Translations under genes and position numbers: made by a program
Assembly: GCA_018350325.1 (NCBI GenBank)
Contig: JAEVLN010000026.1
Location: forward strand, 248,001 to 312,000
DNA from: Globodera rostochiensis
Lineage: Eukaryota > Nematoda > Chromadorea > Rhabditida > Heteroderidae
Length of the DNA: 64,000 nucleotides
Reading direction: 5' to 3'
Shown here: piece by piece, positions 9,721 to 21,355 of the stretch
Position numbering within the stretch: position 1 is the first letter of the stretch
How the letters are laid out: every line of letters starts with the position of its first letter
The notes under the pieces: model-generated
Told to the model about the DNA's origin: nothing
The model's database searches: none
What the model saw: the letters and a program-made list of their open reading frames with translations, nothing else

Positions 9721-11232
9721 TTAATTTTCAAAATATTGCAGGCCATTCATTGCACAAAAGTGAGGGTCACTTTTTGATTTTCCAATATGCAAATAAATAC
9801 TGCTCCAATATGATGAGAGAAAGAGCACTTTGATAGCTAAAACGACAGGGTGACCACCTGTAAAAGCACGTCCATTAGTTGGGAATTGCAGCGGGTACAG
9901 CTCGTGCAGAGCGGCGTTTGGATGCGAATAGTACGCATAAATGCTCATCATCTGGATAAGTGTCAACACGCCGGACGGAACTGTCAAAAAAAAAAGCAAA
10001 ATTCAACAACGTCGGACGGAATTAGTATGAAAATAGAAATTGGGTAGAATTGGCATTTTAAAATTCAAAATTGTCAAATTGGTGGTGTACCAATATTCGC
10101 AGTAAACTCCTTCTGCGGGATGAGCGGAAAACGAATTTTGAAAAGTGCCGGGCCGAGCATTGCGCGTCTGTTGGCCGCCGAACGCTTCTTCCCATTTTGC
10201 CGGCATTTTTCGTCCGCCCAGCGAAGTGCCTAATAATTCAATAGAATATAAACATTAATAATTTAATAATTTAATTTTGTTTTATTATTTTTTATAAATT
10301 TATTTACGGCATTCCAAATTGCAATTTCTTCGCTGATCATCAACTCGTCACGGTCGAGCAGTTCACACAACAATTTTTGATCAATTTGCAAAAACGCTTC
10401 GGAATTGATCAAAGCGCCTCGCATTCACATCGATATGCTCCATACAACTGGCGAGCGAATGCCCAAAATAATAATAAAATAAATTAATATAATTGTTTAA
10501 AAAAGGATTATAAAATTTATTATTTCGGATTAAAATCAGTTACAATTGCCCCCCCCCCACCTCTTCTCCAAGAAAGCGAGTCTCGTCAAACGCGAAAAAA
10601 AACATTGCTCAGCTTCCATACGGGAAAGTCCACGCACGAATCGACAAGTTCAGGAAGATTATATTTTTTAGCTTAAATTAAAAATTTAAATCAAAAAATG
10701 ATAAAAATTCATTAAAATTTTATGACCGGCATAAAGCACAGCGATTGCATTGGCCCCGTTCAGCCCGCTCACATCGTCCACATAAATAAAGCTGAGCATC
10801 GCCTTGAACGCCTCCACCTTCACGTCGAGCACCTCCACGGGTTTAGCCTCCCCCGAAGGGTCTAAAATTCGTTAAACAAAACATTTTAAACTTTTTTTTC
10901 GGCTTAAGCCTCCTCACTAAAATTTATAATTGTTTTTTCAGTTTACCTGCATTTTGGGCATCAAAAGAGAACATTGCCTCAAAAACGTCGGAGGCCGCCA
11001 TCAGAAACGCTTTATGTGCTGGCAGAAGCTTAACAAAATAAAAGTAATTTAAATTATAATTAATTAAAATAATTATTAAAATATCATTAATTATTATAAA
11101 TAAGTGTTTCACTATTTTTCAGTAACTTGCCTCCTTTTCGTCTCCTCCCCCCACCAAAAAGTGAACGTCCGCCCCATTGCCCGTGTCCAGCAAACGCTTC
11201 ATACGGCCAACCGAAGAATTTGGTTTTGGCAT
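9721..11232 (-). pseudogene. BTB-BACK domain gene with frame disruptions
   Basis: Exons begin at 11232 (GADVHFLVGGGDEKE) and continue LLPAHKAFLMAASDVFEAMF and VKVEAFKAMLSFIYVDDVSG (BTB/POZ). BACK-type segments follow (LQIDQKLLCELLDRDELMI, ALRWADEKCRQNG, FKIRFPLIPQKEF), then VPSGVLT and YPLQFPTNGRAF. Such proteins act as adaptors, often for cullin-3 ubiquitin ligases. The first intron uses a GC donor (AG/GCAAGT). The exon near 10590 has eight T where seven keep the frame, and a second frame change lies near 10425 between the HIDVNA and ALINSEAF segments. Two disruptions suggest a pseudogene. The first sits in a homopolymer and could be a sequencing error. Confidence 0.6.
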
Positions 11233-11239
11233 TTCAAAA

Positions 11240-12345
11240 AATTGGCTTTTTAAAAGCGTCTGGAAAAAAAATTTAAGAGAACAAATAAAATGGGCATTCC
11301 AATTCGGTGAAATAAGTAGAAATATGTTTGAAGTACGTATCGTAAGTAGAGTATACGGGGGGCAGGCATTTTGTGTCATCTAGTTACAGATGAAGATTTA
11401 AAATATTCGCTTTTGGGAAATATTTTTAAATGTAAAAAGGAGAAATTGAGAAACTCGTGGATAATGCACCTCTAAAAACCGATTTTAAATTCCAAAAGTA
11501 AGTCCCTAAAGATTTGAATTTTCTTGACTAAAGAATGATGCAGCTTTAAAAATCGGATTATTCGTTTAAAAAGTTATCCCAAAAAAAACGGGTCGACGGC
11601 AAAAGAGAACGAATGAAAAGGACAAACAAAGGGAAAGAGTTATTTGTGTGTTGAAAATGCCATTAAGTAATTAATTACCTAACTAATTATGCACGGCACT
11701 AATTGAGGTCTAATCAATAAATCAATCGATGATGAGGGAAGGAAAGGAAATGGGAGGTCAGAGGAGCAAAATAGCAATATGTTGGGCGACGGAACGAATC
11801 CCAGTCGGTGAAAGAAGTAGAGCATATCTTTGAGGAGATAATTGATTGAAATTTATGAAATTGGACTAAAAATATGCAAATGCATATAAATAAAGGAAAT
11901 AAAAAATTGAGATTTAAAGCAGTTTTTGAATCGGTTGAAATTTTTGAGTGGTGCCATTGCCGCTAATGCTGCCAGCCAGGGTACATGGACGATTTTATGT
12001 GGGGCGTCATTTCAACGGGAACTTGCTTCTTTTGACAATATTTTGGATCAGATTTCACAATTTTAAGTTGTTTAATGTTAAGAGCATTTGCTCTATTTTG
12101 TATGCACTTTTGTCGCATTTTTCATTGTTTCATCAGTTTGTTGCATTTTTTAATAATCAAAAAAAAAATTTTTTTTTCAAAAATACGATTTATCAAAAAA
12201 AAAAATACAATTATTTTACAATAATAACAAAACAAATGAATCATTCAAATGCATCCAATTTCAGCTGTTAGGCCGTCGTCGGATTATCCTTTACGCGCTG
12301 TACTTAAATGCAAAAAAATTATTAAAAGATGAAGCAAATTGATGG
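11240..12345. other. Intergenic, no gene seen
   Basis: AT-rich spacer between the BTB and cytochrome b5 genes. Open frames here, such as the one at 11948-12271, have no recognisable motif and include long A/T runs. A short string, AATATGCAAATGCATATAAAT, near 11870 recurs near 35610. Nothing else stands out. Confidence 0.6.
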
Positions 12346-12349
12346 GCGC

Positions 12350-13096
12350 TTAACGTTTGTCCCGTTGGCCACGAAAGGGTCCGATGACGCAACTCTTCAG
12401 CATGGATTTGTAATTTATCCAACGATGAATTTCAGTGAACAATTCGGTCGCGTCGGTTCCCGCTTAAACTGAACAAACTACTAAACGTCTTCATAACCAC
12501 GACATTGCAGCACATTATCCATTTGCTTACCCGCCCTCATAAGTTCGGGAACGCCTCCGGGATGGAACTCCAAATATTGCGTTAAATCGTACACCTAAAT
12601 TTGAATACTGACGAAATGACACAACAACGGTGGTGAACCTTTGTGTACCATGTCAAACAACAGAATCCAACAGTCTCTTTCCGTGTTGTGTCTCGAGAGT
12701 TCGTCATGGTCAACTGAACTGCGCAAATCGTGTGGAGTCATGCGGCCCGCGTTGGACAAACTGAACAAGTTGTTCGACGGTGCGCCTATCGACATGACCC
12801 CGGGGACCTCCATAAAGTGTTTTGTGATCAGTCGGGAAGAATGTGAGAAAATGAGGAGGGTGATGACCCCCCCCCCCCCACAAAAAGCCTAAAAAATAAC
12901 AAAAATTCTTGAATTTGGGGCCCAAAAACATCCGGGAATGGTTATACCCAATCCAATCCGTCAACCCTCTGCCGGGCTTCAACTCCACTTTCTGCCTCTT
13001 TGTTGTCGACCGGCCTGAGGAAGGCTGTGAATTCGGAACAATCAAATGCATAAATGGAGGTAAATCCGCTAACCTTTTGGTTGTTTGGAACGCCAA
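12350..13096 (-). CDS. Cytochrome b5-domain protein (NCB5OR/CYB5R4 N-terminal type)
   Basis: Minus-strand exons read KVELKPGRGLTDWIGYN, then ELSRHNTERDCWILLFDMVH, YDLTQYLEFHPGGVPELMRA and ATELFTEIHRWINYKSML. The HPGG motif supplies one heme ligand and the H in EIHRW the second. The KxxLxPGRxLxDW lead-in is specific to the N-terminal part of cytochrome b5 reductase 4 (NCB5OR). The frame then stops at 12350 after IGPFRGQRDKR. The CS domain and flavin reductase halves of CYB5R4 are absent downstream, so this is either a stand-alone heme domain or a truncated gene. The start at 13096 is the first Met in frame with the lead-in and is tentative. Confidence 0.7.
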
Positions 13097-13315
13097 GACT
13101 CATCCTGTCACCCAATGCAATTAACAAAAAACATTTAATTAGCACAAAACAAGGTGGCCAAATCGAACATACCCACGTGTATTGCGCACTAACTTTTGTT
13201 AAAAAAAAAAACAGAAAAAATAAAATTTTTTTGTTTATTCAGTAAACAAACAGGCGGCGGCACTTCACATTACACAATTATATACGAAAAAAACAGCAGT
13301 GTCCGTGTCGTCTTT

Positions 13316-15555
13316 TTACTTGTCATTGGCATTCCCGTCCTTTTTGTCCTCCTTTCCTTTCTTCTCATTGTTCTCGTTTGCTTCCTTCTTTGCGCCTCCT
13401 CCCTTTTCGTCCGATTCCTTGCTTTCCTTCTGTCGCTCCTAAAACCATAATATAATTCTGACTCCAATGGGGCCTCTTTCTTCCCAATGGATAGGTAAAT
13501 TATTAATTTTTCTTGAACAAGTCGACCAAAGCAAACATTAAAACCAAAGCCTCTCACCTTAGACGTCCCCTCAGCACCACCGCCAGCGACTGGCGCCTGT
13601 CCGACCATCTGGCGAAGCATTTCCGGGTGCGCTAAAAGGTCGCCAAGCTGAACACCACCAGCCGCCCCTTGGGCATTGCTACCGCCGGTCCCCTTAAGAT
13701 TGAAAGCTTAAAAAAAGAGCACAACAACAAGACCACCTCCTCCAATTCCATCGGGGTGGGCGCCGGTGTGCTCATGGCGCCCGAAGGCGAGCGACTCTGT
13801 TGCTGATTCTGCTGTCCATCTTGACCACCTGATGAATAAATTGCTGTTTAATTGGTAGCAAATTGTTCGGATTTGGTACATGCAAGGAAAAATGGAGAAG
13901 CCCCACCGTCCAAAGACGTACTCAAACATACCTGTACAAAGGGTGGACATGTCCACTTTCCCCTCGCCGTAAAATTTTCAAAAAAATTTCGGGGGGGGGG
14001 GCTTAGGTGCCGCCGGTTATTTGTAAAAGATTTAAACGATTGGGTTTTGTAAAAAAACAATCAAAACAGAATAATAAAATTTACCTTGCGCTGGTTGGTT
14101 CCCTGACATGGAAAGTCGTAAGACATACTGGAAAATGGATGCATTTTATTCTATTAAATTTGATTCGAACTAACCTCCAACTGTTCTTCTTCGGTCATCG
14201 CTGACAGATTTGGCTCTTCCTGGTGAATTCGCTGTCCCGTTTCCGCCGGTGCAGTCGGAGCGTCACTTTTCGATTGTTGCTGATCAACTTCCATTGGAAC
14301 AGCCGCGTTTTGCTGCTGTTGCTGCGGCTGCCCTGAAAAGCAATTGTTTCAAAACTGACTAAAATTAAGAAAAAAAAAAAGAATGAGTCATTTGCACTCC
14401 CTCACCCGCGCCATCGGTCTGTTGCTGTTGACGGAGTCGCTGTTCTTCCAACGAAATGCGCAAGGCCATGGCCAACTCCGGGTCGTCCTCCTCGTTGATG
14501 CCAAAATCACCACCAGCGCCGATCACCGCCCCTGCCGCGCCATTACAAATCGGTGAACGAATCAACGCGTCGAACAGTTTGGTGTCCCCAACCGGGACAA
14601 CCAACAAATGGGAGGCCCCGTCCTCTGCCCCGTTCAGAATGTCCACAAAGTCGGCAATTATTTTATTGTTCTCGGCTGTCGCTTCGCCAAACAACACAAA
14701 ATCGGCGCTGACCTTCTCCTTCTTCAGCTTCTTGGCAAATTTCAAAAACTTAAAAGAAATGTAAATCAAAATTCGAATTTATGAAAAAGCTAACCGGTTC
14801 CTTTTCCGAGAGCAACGGGTCCAATGGACTGCCAACGAAGACAACAATTCGCTGACGATGGTTCCTATTCTTGCGGTGTTTGAGCGCCAAATACGCAGTC
14901 TTGAGCCCGTCAAACACTTTAGAGATGCCCTGATTTATGAAAAAAATAAGAACAATTGCCAAAAAAAAACGATGCAATGCATACGAGAATTTCGAGACTG
15001 TGAAGGCGAACCATCAACTTCCGGTCTTCAGCGGTCAATGAATTGAGCACATCAATGCGACTAAAACAAAAGGTTAAACACTCTCGGTTTGTCTCAAAAG
15101 CAAAAAGCAGAACCAAGGCCGTTTTCGGGGGGGGGGGGGCTAATCCAAAAAGTCGATTCTTAGGGGGGTCTATTTTTGCTGTTTATTGAATTTTTGTTAA
15201 GCAATTTTTCCAAAAAGAAGTCGGATATCATTCTGAAATTTCCAAAAAATTTTATTTTCGGGGGAGGGGGGGGGGGCACGGGCCCCCTTGGCTACGGCCA
15301 TGAACAAAGGCATAGAAGTGTAAAAGCCGTCAATTACTTGGCCAACGAAACAAGTCCGACAGCATTTTCGGGATTACTTCTCAATTTAAAGTGTATAAGT
15401 GCGCGGACCGCTTCTTGCTGACAATTAAATCTGGTTGGTGGAAGATCACCATTTCGCATCCATTCCGAATTGTCCACACTTAATTTGATCGGATTCAAAA
15501 ATATGTTTCTGTTCTGAAAGCCAACTTACCAAATCATTGTGCTTTCTTGCGTCAT
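13316..15555 (-). CDS. rpn-10: 26S proteasome ubiquitin receptor Rpn10/PSMD4
   Basis: Starts at 15555 with MTQESTMI, and the first intron splits the codon for C in [15 protein letters not shown], the canonical Rpn10 start. A VWA domain follows ([68 protein letters not shown]). Next is a clear ubiquitin-interacting motif ([20 protein letters not shown]) and a second, weaker one ([11 protein letters not shown]). The tail is Q/P-rich, then lysine/glutamate-rich, with a stop at 13316. Rpn10 sits in the 19S regulatory particle, captures polyubiquitin and stabilises base-lid contact. About nine exons are needed. One intron (15064-15345) carries long poly-G runs. Gene complete by eye. Confidence 0.92.
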
Positions 15556-15559
15556 AACG

Positions 15560-17179
15560 GTTGTATCAATGAATAAATCGTTGAATTACACAAATAATCA
15601 AGCTTTCTGTTGCTTTTCTATAAAATAGAGCATTGCGTGAATAAATAAAAACGACAAAGACAAAAAGTAATGCTTTTAGTTTATGATTAAATTATTCCGT
15701 AGAGAAATTTACAAAATTGTTAATTGCTTATAAATTTTGAACCAATATAGTGAGGGCGAGGTTTGCAGTAAACCCAAATGTTATGGAAAAAAGACATCGC
15801 AAACGGAACAATTTTGATGATTTAACTAAATGACATTTTGTAAGAACATTTAAATTTGGCCCGGACGATTCAACCCAACCCAAAAGCAGCCACAGCCCAG
15901 TCCCATCAGGCCGCAACAAATCGCGCATCAAAAATATTCTAATTCATGACGGGATCCGACGTTGAGTACACGCCATGTTGGCGGAGGACCTCAACTGTTC
16001 CTTCAAGCAAATCGTCAGGATTTTGCTTTATTTTCTATCGCCAAATTCGTAATTTTGAATTCCCATTTTTCATCAATGGACAACTGAGTCCCCAGTCAAA
16101 AGATACTTCAGTCCCTGGTCTGTAACTCTTCAGGGAATGGTTGCCCAACAAAATTTTTTTCGGATTCTTACATTGTAGACCGAGAGGAGTCGATTAGTAA
16201 ATGTTTTGTTCGATTTTTGGCTGCTCTGGCCGGTATGACCGATATTTGACAAATTAAATTATGTACATATATGTATCTGCCTCGGTTAATTTATTCATAT
16301 AAATTACATTAGCCTCCTCCTGTTCGGCAAGGCAAAGTTGGGTTGGGTTCGAATCAGATTGAGTGCAAAAGCACTTACTATTTACATTTTTCTGCCTTTA
16401 CAATAGTCTCATTTATTCAAACGCTCATTTAAATAAATATTTTTAATAAATTTTCAAATATTTTTTAATAAAATGCGCTTTGAATTAATTCATCGCATCT
16501 TTTTGAATTTTTTTACTAATTATAAGGAAATTGTGTTTTGAATGGATGGGGGAAATCATTGATTTTTTTTTTGTGCTGTCCGATTTGTCTGAAAATTTGC
16601 ACAAAAATAAAGTAACTGGCGTAGCACAAACCAATGTTGAAAGAATTTTCAATTTCGACCTAGCAAGGGTCGAACGGTCTAACCGCCCAAAAAGATGAGC
16701 CCCTTTTTGCCTACCATGTTGGGGTTGGAGGGGCATAAGTGGTTTAAAGCAGGGTCTGAGAGGGTTGGGTTTGGAGAAAGAGCACAACTAGACAAAATTT
16801 GCGTTCGAATGGTATATCATATGTGGGGGTAAGTCGAACTTGTGATAGACTTTTGCGTGTCACAAAAAGTCGAAAAAGTACACTTTTTTTAGCCTGTTTT
16901 GGGAGAAATTCATAAAAACGATGGGGTTTGCTCGGATCGGCTTGGGGTTGGTTAATCATAAGTTGGGGTCATAATAAGCTACAAAAAATGTTTCTTGACC
17001 GGGTCTGTAAAAGTTCGACATGTGGTCGAAATGGGTCGTCAAAGTTGGAAAATTTTATTTTTTTTTGCGCCAAGTTACATGCTGAAAATTTTTAGGTTGA
17101 GCTTTGGGCTGATTTTGTGGTAGGGCATGCCCCAATGTCTGAGCTTCAAAATGAGATATGACTTGCCCGGTTTGGTTCT
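15560..17179. other. Intergenic, repeat remnants
   Basis: Upstream of rpn-10. The interval 16640-17180 contains GTCGAA-type short motifs that grade into the repeat cassette starting near 17180. Open frames at 15728-15931, 16485-16787 and 16744-16959 have no recognisable domain. No tRNA or conserved gene was found. Confidence 0.5.
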
Positions 17180-17985
17180 GGTTGGGGGTCGAAATGGGGG
17201 GTCTAACCAATTTATGCCTATATTTGGCTGGGGTCAAAAATGGAAAAGTTCGAATTTCGCCTTAGGCAGTTAATTTATATATTTTTAGACTCAGCTCGAT
17301 GAGCTGAGTCGAACAAAAAAATGTTTGCTTGGTTCTGATCAAAACTGATCAAGTTAAGGAATTTTCAATTTTGGACAAAAATTTAAAAAATTAAATTTTG
17401 AAATTTTAAATTTTTTTAAATAATTTAAATATAATTAAATTCAGCATAAAAAGATGAGCCAAACTAAAAAAAGTTTGTTCAGTTTTGATCAAAACTGATC
17501 AAGTTGCGGTAAGATCAATTTTGAGCAAAAATTTAAAAAATTAAATTGTAAATTTTTTAAAATAAATTTTATAATTAAATTCAGCTTGAAAAGCTGAGTT
17601 AAACAAAAAAAAAGATTGATTGGTTTGATCAAAACTGATCGAGATATAGGCAGATCAAGGGGGAAGAGAAATAGTGTGGAAAAAGGAGAGAAAGTGGTAG
17701 AGATACGAGCGTAAGGAGAGAGAGAGAACTTTACTGCTGGTGAAATCCCCCAGTAATGCACCCCATAGAACAATTGTGTTGGCGAAAAGTAAAGTGGAGA
17801 GGAAATTAATTTAATTTAATTAAATAATAAATAAATTCAAAATGAAAATTAAATTAAAAAAATACAATTTTAGGTTAAAAAATTTCAAATAGTAGAGACG
17901 TGTTAAATGGAGAGAACTTAACCAAAATTAAATAAAACAAACTTCAATTGAAAAAAGCAATAAATTAAAAGTCTCGCGAAAGGAC
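17180..17985. repeat. Repeat cassette B upstream of 21-bp minisatellite
   Basis: Has a perfect 10-bp stem, 3-nt loop palindrome at 17288-17310 (arms GACTCAGCTC and GAGCTGAGTC). Two to three diverged subrepeats of roughly 130 bp follow, each ending in GATCAAAACTGATCAAG. Then come an AAATAGTGTGGAAA block and a CACCCCATAGAACA block, ending at the minisatellite. The block order is shared with 630-1000 and 18836-19290. Confidence 0.65.
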
Positions 17986-18500
17986 TTGCCCGGCCTCGGT
18001 GATGGCTTGCCCGGCCCCGGTGCTGGCTTGCCCGGCCCCGGGGATGGCTTGCCCGGCCCCGGGGATGGCTTGCCCGGCCCCGGGGATGGCTTGCCCGGCC
18101 CCGGGGATGGCTTGCCCGGCCCCGGTGATGGCTTGCCCGGCCCCGGTGATGGCTTGCCCGGCCCCGGTGATGGCTTGCCCGGCCCCGGGGATGGCTTGCC
18201 CGGCCCCGGGGATGGCTTGCCCGGCCCCGGGGATGGCTTGCCCGGCCCCGGGGATGGCTTGCCCGGCCCCGGGGATGGCTTGCCCGGCCCCGGGGATGGC
18301 TTGCCCGGCCCCGGTGCTGGCTTGCCCGGCCCCGGGGATGGCTTGCCCGGCCCCGGGGATGGCTTGCCCGGCCCCGGGGATGGCTTGCCCGGCCCCGGGG
18401 ATGGCTTGCCCGGCCCCGGTGATGGCTTGCCCGGCCCCGGGGATGGCTTGCCCGGCCCCGGGGATGGCTTGCGCCGCCCCGGAGACGGATTGCCCGGCCA
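17986..18500. repeat. 21-bp GC-rich minisatellite
   Basis: About 24 near-identical units of CTTGCCCGGCCCCGGGGATG plus one G. The second last C/G positions vary (GGGGAT, GGTGAT or GGTGCT). It is very GC-rich in an AT-rich setting. The unit length is a multiple of three, so frames on both strands stay open (PGPGDGL plus, GAGQAIP minus). I treat these as non-coding because no gene structure flanks them, but a repetitive protein cannot be excluded. Confidence 0.92.
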
Positions 18501-18589
18501 TGAACTAACTCATCATTAAATTAAAATATAAAAAATATTAAAATAAAAATAAATTAAATAAAAAAAAGAAAAAAAGTAAAAAACCAATC

Positions 18590-18720
18590 GGAAAGGGCTC
18601 TTCCAGACCCATAAAAAGGCTTTCCAGCCCCAGAAAGGGCTTGCCCAGCCCAATAAAAAAGCTTGCTCTCCTAAGTAAGGGCTTGGCCGGCCAAGAGCAG
18701 AAGACTCATAATTAAAAGAA
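18590..18720. repeat. Degenerate AAAGGCTTxCCAGCCC repeats
   Basis: Five or six imperfect units (GGGCTCTTCCAGACCC, AAGGCTTTCCAGCCCC, AGGGCTTGCCCAGCCC and similar), resembling decayed members of the neighbouring 21-bp minisatellite separated by A-rich spacers. Confidence 0.5.
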
Positions 18721-18835
18721 ATAAATAAAAAATAAAATAAAATAAATTCAAATAGGAAAAATGTCTAACCAAGGAACATTAGCCAAAGGCAAAGCCCCCC
18801 TATATTTTTTGGTTCCACCGTCCACATGGCGTCTA

Positions 18836-19290
18836 TTTATATAATTCAATTCAGCTTAAAAAGGTGAACTAAACAAAAAAAAAGTTTTGTTCGTTTCTGA
18901 TCAAAACTGATCAAGTTAGGGTCGGATCAATTTTGAAGACGAAATAGTGTGGAAAGTGAGAGATGTGGTTGGCGATACGAGGGTAACGAGAGAAATAACC
19001 TTAACTTTCGTTTTTTAGAAGTAGTATACACCCCATTGAACAGCTCTGTTGGGCAAATGTTAAGGGTAGAGAAATTTTAATAAAATGAATAATAAATTAA
19101 CAATTTAAAAGAAGTTTAAAAACGTTGCAAAGGTTTGCCCGTCCACCGGGAAGTCTTGCTTGGCTTCTTGAAGTGTATGTCTGACCCGGGAATGGCTTAA
19201 CCGGCCCCGGAAAGGGCACGCCCGATCGCGGAGACGGCTTTCCCGGCCATGAAACCCCAGAGAGGGCTTGCCCGCCCAGGAACGAGCTCA
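18836..19290. repeat. Repeat cassette C with degenerate GC-rich tract
   Basis: Third member of the cassette family. It contains the AAGGTGAACTAAACAAAA, GATCAAAACTGATCAAG and GAAATAGTGTGGAAA blocks and a CACCCCATTGAACAG block. It ends in a degenerate tract with GCCCGTCCACCGGG, CCGGCCCCGG and related words, which looks like a decayed array of the same 21-bp type as at 17986-18500. Confidence 0.55.
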
Positions 19291-19587
19291 TAATTTAATA
19301 AAATTAAATGAAAAAAATTAAATAACCTAAATACTAATTTTTAAAAAAAAAGAAAAGCCCTAGGAACAGTTCAACAACAACTTATATCAATTAACCCCTA
19401 TGGCTTTAGCCCCCCGCAGGCGTCTAGTTGTTAACATTTTCATAACAAATCGAGCCAAAATACGCAAACGCTTAATAACAATTTAATTGTGATTTCCTGC
19501 TTAAGTAAATAGTGGAATAATGAATGATTGCAAAAATAAATCGCATTTATATAATTAGAGGTTCTGCTGTTCAAATTTAGCGTCGAT

Positions 19588-19839
19588 TCACAACACTTTC
19601 CATTGCTCACACTGGGTAAAGCGACCGCCGAACTTGCCCATGTCCAACCCCTTCATGGTGAACATGTGTTTTGCCCCCAACTGAATGTTGTTGTTGTTGT
19701 CCACACTGTGCACCAAATTGGTGAGCACATCACGAAGCTTTTGGTACAACATCACCCGGGTGAGTTCGGCATACAAATCATCTGGTTGTTCTAGAATAAC
19801 AGCTCCAACTTGTGGCGAACATTGCATTATGTAGCGCAA
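19588..19839 (-). CDS. Unrecognised terminal exon
   Basis: An 83-residue minus-strand frame with protein-like composition: VILEQPDDLYAELTRVMLYQ, LVHSVDNNNN, then HMFTMKGLDMGKFGGRFTQ, stopping at 19588. It resembles the end of a real soluble protein more than a shadow frame: low serine/phenylalanine, no homopolymers and mixed charge. I do not recognise the family. It may be the last exon of a gene whose upstream exons are not apparent, or a remnant. It lies 870 bp downstream of the aldo-keto reductase exons but does not resemble an aldo-keto reductase C-terminus. Confidence 0.4.
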   Translation of the reverse strand: MRYIMQCSPQVGAVILEQPDDLYAELTRVMLYQKLRDVLTNLVHSVDNNNNIQLGAKHMFTMKGLDMGKFGGRFTQCEQWKVL

Positions 19840-19969
19840 TGATAATTGCTTAACAACAACAACTTTTGTTGCTTGGGTCTATCGAATTGATCTACTTATT
19901 TGTTAGCAAGAAGCAAAAAGATTAAAAAAATTTCGAAAAATTGTTTGTTCAATTCTTGTTGACCTAAGC

Positions 19970-20105
19970 CGGACCGGTTCCCAGGACGTGCCGGGCACTA
20001 GGTATGTTCGAGACTTGAAATTTAACGAGAAATGACCCCGAGGCCCAACGAGAAATTTTTCGACTCCAGAACCGAGACTCTTGAGCATCTCTACCGGGCA
20101 CTAAT
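19970..20105. repeat. CGAGA/TCTCG dispersed repeat (copy 2)
   Basis: Contains GTTCGAGACTTGAAATTTAA and CCGAGACTCTTGAG, closely matching the copy at 22205-22315 (CTCGAGACTTGAAATTTACC). A related copy lies at 20390-20545. Palindromic CTCGAG cores recur. Confidence 0.55.
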
Positions 20106-20389
20106 CGTGACGCCTTTTTTTGATCGAAAAATAGTCCAAAACACACACACCGACCGATGTGCTGATTTTGTAGAGCGATGACACGCGCTTCAACAGTGCG
20201 TATCGTTTAAGTTGCGCTGCGTGCGAAGGCGTTTTGTCTTTGTAGGCAAAAATACTGTGAGCCTTGGAAAAAACAAAAATTTTTACAAATTATATAACTT
20301 TTTAGAAGCGATCAAATTTATGACCCACCTAAAAACACTAAATTTATGTGAACTTTATAATGATAAAAAACGTGTAAAATATTTAGAGC

Positions 20390-20545
20390 CGGAATTTAAA
20401 AAATCCGAGACCGAGAACAGAACGAGATTTAGGGAGATGGGCAGAGACCCCTAATTTTTTCGACAAATTTCCGAGATTCAAGAGCTGGATTCTCGGGAAA
20501 TCTCGGGTCGGAATCTCGATCTCGCCGGGCTTTAAAAATATTACA
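20390..20545. repeat. CGAGA/TCTCG dispersed repeat (copy 3)
   Basis: Carries AAATCCGAGACCGAGAACAG, ATTCTCGGGAAATCTCGGGT and GAATCTCGATCTCGCCGGGC. Same family as the copies at 5668, 19970 and 22205, more degraded. Confidence 0.5.
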
Positions 20546-21355
20546 GGAAAACGTAGGGGGACTCAAACGGTGCAGTCCGTCTCAAAAATGGCACAAATAA
20601 GGGTGCCGAACTCCTACAAATCTTTGCAGAAAAAACTCGTGCCGAACAAAAAATGTGTGCAAAACCGACTGACCCTGAACCCAAAGGGTACTGTAGTTTT
20701 ACAGTTTTTATTTTACCTGCAAAAAAATGCCTTTGCCTTTACAGTAATCCAACAGATCTTCTCGCTGAAGAAAAGGGTGCATTTCGCACTGGACAACCGC
20801 CGGCATACGGTGCCCGTCTCTGACCAGATGTTCAACATGGTCAGACTCGAAATTGGCTGTGCCAATGGAACGAATGATACCAACATCTAAAACATGGCAA
20901 TGGAAGAATGGCATTTTCTACCATGAAATTGAACAAAAAATTCAAATCCATTTAATCAGTGCAAACTATATTAGATAATAATTTTTTGTGTGAAATTTTT
21001 TTAAAAAAAAGTTAATTAAGCAAAACATTTTTTGGTATCATTTTTAAGGTTCAAAGTGTTTTGCATCATCTAATTACAACAAATCAAATTGATTCGCTAA
21101 GTACACACCAAAATAGTGTTCTAAGACGCCATACACCGCTGCACGGTCTTCTCGATTTTTTGAACACATGTTTGAGACGTGTTCAAAAATATCCCTTGGA
21201 TAGTGAACCATGCACAAGTCAATGTACCTTAACAAAGTTGAGAATACTGGATTAATTTGTTTATAAGAATATAGATACTTATGGTTGAACAATTTTTAAC
21301 GACCCACACAGTTAAAAAATTGTTGCAAAATCCCACAATTAATAATAGCGTTGGT

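Noticed and set aside
11948..12271. 107-codon plus-strand frame
   Set aside because: Ends in A/T homopolymers, phenylalanine/lysine-rich, no recognisable motif and no support from neighbouring exons.
17965..18519. Collagen-like or heptad-repeat proteins of about 170 residues
   Set aside because: Frames are open on both strands because the 21-bp unit lacks stops; no signal peptide, flanking exons or other domain supports a gene.
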